5,834 nucleotides of DNA, taken from the NCBI GenBank assembly GCA_022867105.1, contig JALHVH010000388.1, positions 1 to 5,834 on the forward strand, read 5' to 3'. A program made the translations under genes and the position numbers. Origin of the DNA: Candidatus Aminicenantota bacterium. Its GTDB lineage: Bacteria > Acidobacteriota > Aminicenantia > Aminicenantales > Saccharicenantaceae. The notes under the pieces are model-generated. The model made no database searches, had not been told where the DNA came from, and saw only the letters and a list, made by a program, of their open reading frames with translations. Shown one piece after another: positions 5,105 to 5,834 of the stretch (the first letter of the stretch is position 1; each line of letters opens with the position of its first letter).

Positions 5105-5834
5105 TCACTTGGCCAGGGCGTCGACGGCCGTCATGATCTCCAGGAGTTCCTTGGTGATGGACGCCTGCCGGATCTTGTTGAGGACCAGGACGAGGTCCGA
5201 GATGAGCTGCTCCGCGTTCTTGGTCGCGTTGTCCATGGCCATCATCCGGGCGGCCTGCTCGGCTGCCTGCGATTCGAAGAGGGCGTGATGGATTTGGCTC
5301 TCCACGTAAAGAGGCAGAACCGAATCTATGAGGACGCGGACCTCCGGCTCCCAGTCGGGAGGGACGTCCGGAGCGCCCGGGGCGGCCTTTTCGAATCCCA
5401 CGGGCAGGAGCCGGACGGTCGTGATGCGCGGCGAGAGGATGGACCTGAACTCGTTGTAGATGACGTAAACGCCGTCGGTCCTGTTGAGAACGTAGTGCCT
5501 CATCAGGAACTCCGACAGGTCCCTGACCTCCTCCCGGCCGAGCTTGTCGACCTTTCCCGGGTAGGACCTGTCCACCTTAAGACCGGACCTCTTGAAGAAG
5601 TTCACGGCCTTCTTGCCCATGAGGACGAGCCCGACGTCGGAGGCCGCCGACCTCTCCCGGATGAAGGCCTGCGCCCGGGCGAGGAGGTTCGCGTTGAAGG
5701 CCCCGGCCAGCCCCTTGTCGGAGGTGATGATCACGGCCTCGATCTTCTTTTCCCGCCGTTTGACGAGCAGGGGATGGGCGTCCTCGCCGGCCCAGGAAGC
5801 GACGCGGGCCGCGATCTCGGGAAAGATATGCCAG
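5105..5834 (-). CDS. atpG: F1 ATP synthase gamma subunit, 5' end outside the window
   Basis: The rotor shaft of F1, whose N- and C-terminal helices form the coiled coil inside the alpha3beta3 head. The window holds the last 242 codons to the TGA at 5105-5107. The frame stays open to the edge, beginning WHIFPEIAARVASW, so the GTG at 5734 (before IITSDKGLAG) is not the start. Compared with the usual length of about 285-290 residues, roughly 45 N-terminal residues are missing, including the first half of the long helix. Landmarks are TSDKGLAGAFNANLL near the start of the Rossmann-like domain and the highly conserved C-terminal helix MDNATKNAEQLI through LNKIRQASITKELLEI. The gene leads atpD by 21 bp; the alpha subunit gene is expected just outside the window, upstream. 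Confidence 0.96.
   Translation of the reverse strand, partial: WHIFPEIAARVASWAGEDAHPLLVKRREKKIEAVIITSDKGLAGAFNANLLARAQAFIRERSAASDVGLVLMGKKAVNFFKRSGLKVDRSYPGKVDKLGREEVRDLSEFLMRHYVLNRTDGVYVIYNEFRSILSPRITTVRLLPVGFEKAAPGAPDVPPDWEPEVRVLIDSVLPLYVESQIHHALFESQAAEQAARMMAMDNATKNAEQLISDLVLVLNKIRQASITKELLEIMTAVDALAK

Overview
The window looks like a chromosomal segment of a Gram-negative bacterium with high GC (around 60% by eye). It carries the end of an F-type ATP synthase operon followed, on the same strand and with almost no spacing, by genes for a methyltransferase, a polysaccharide ABC exporter and a heptose-activating enzyme. An F1 gamma-beta-epsilon order together with a Wzm/Wzt exporter and ADP-heptose synthesis argues for an outer-membrane-bearing bacterium. 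I cannot place the lineage from sequence alone; an Acidobacteriota/Aminicenantes-like or delta-proteobacterial-type genome would fit, but that is only a guess.

All seven recognisable genes lie on the minus strand and are read from high to low coordinates. They are atpG (gamma subunit, 5' end beyond the window), atpD (beta subunit), atpC (a short epsilon subunit without the C-terminal helical domain), a TrmN6/YabB-type N6-adenine methyltransferase, wzm (exporter permease), wzt (exporter ATPase with a C-terminal carbohydrate-recognition domain) and rfaE2 (D-glycero-beta-D-manno-heptose 1-phosphate adenylyltransferase). The junctions are 21 bp, a 4-bp overlap, a 35-bp overlap, a 4-bp overlap, 0 bp and 3 bp. 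This is the pattern of one translationally coupled transcription unit, although an internal promoter is possible. At the left edge the last 37 codons of a plus-strand gene run convergently into rfaE2 and overlap its 3' end by 35 bp.

The first three genes build the catalytic head and central stalk of the ATP synthase. The last three serve the cell envelope: Wzm and Wzt move a finished lipid-linked glycan across the inner membrane, and RfaE2 makes ADP-heptose for LPS core or another heptose-containing glycan. The methyltransferase between them probably modifies tRNA. Nothing here demands a novel system. The points worth a second look are the ATP-synthase-to-envelope operon run-on, the truncated epsilon whose end is overprinted by the next gene, a variant beta signature, the convergent overlap, and an AT-rich island with a perfect extended -10 motif inside the methyltransferase gene. 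There is no intergenic stretch longer than about 21 bp, and I saw no tRNA, rRNA, CRISPR array, insertion sequence or convincing terminator.
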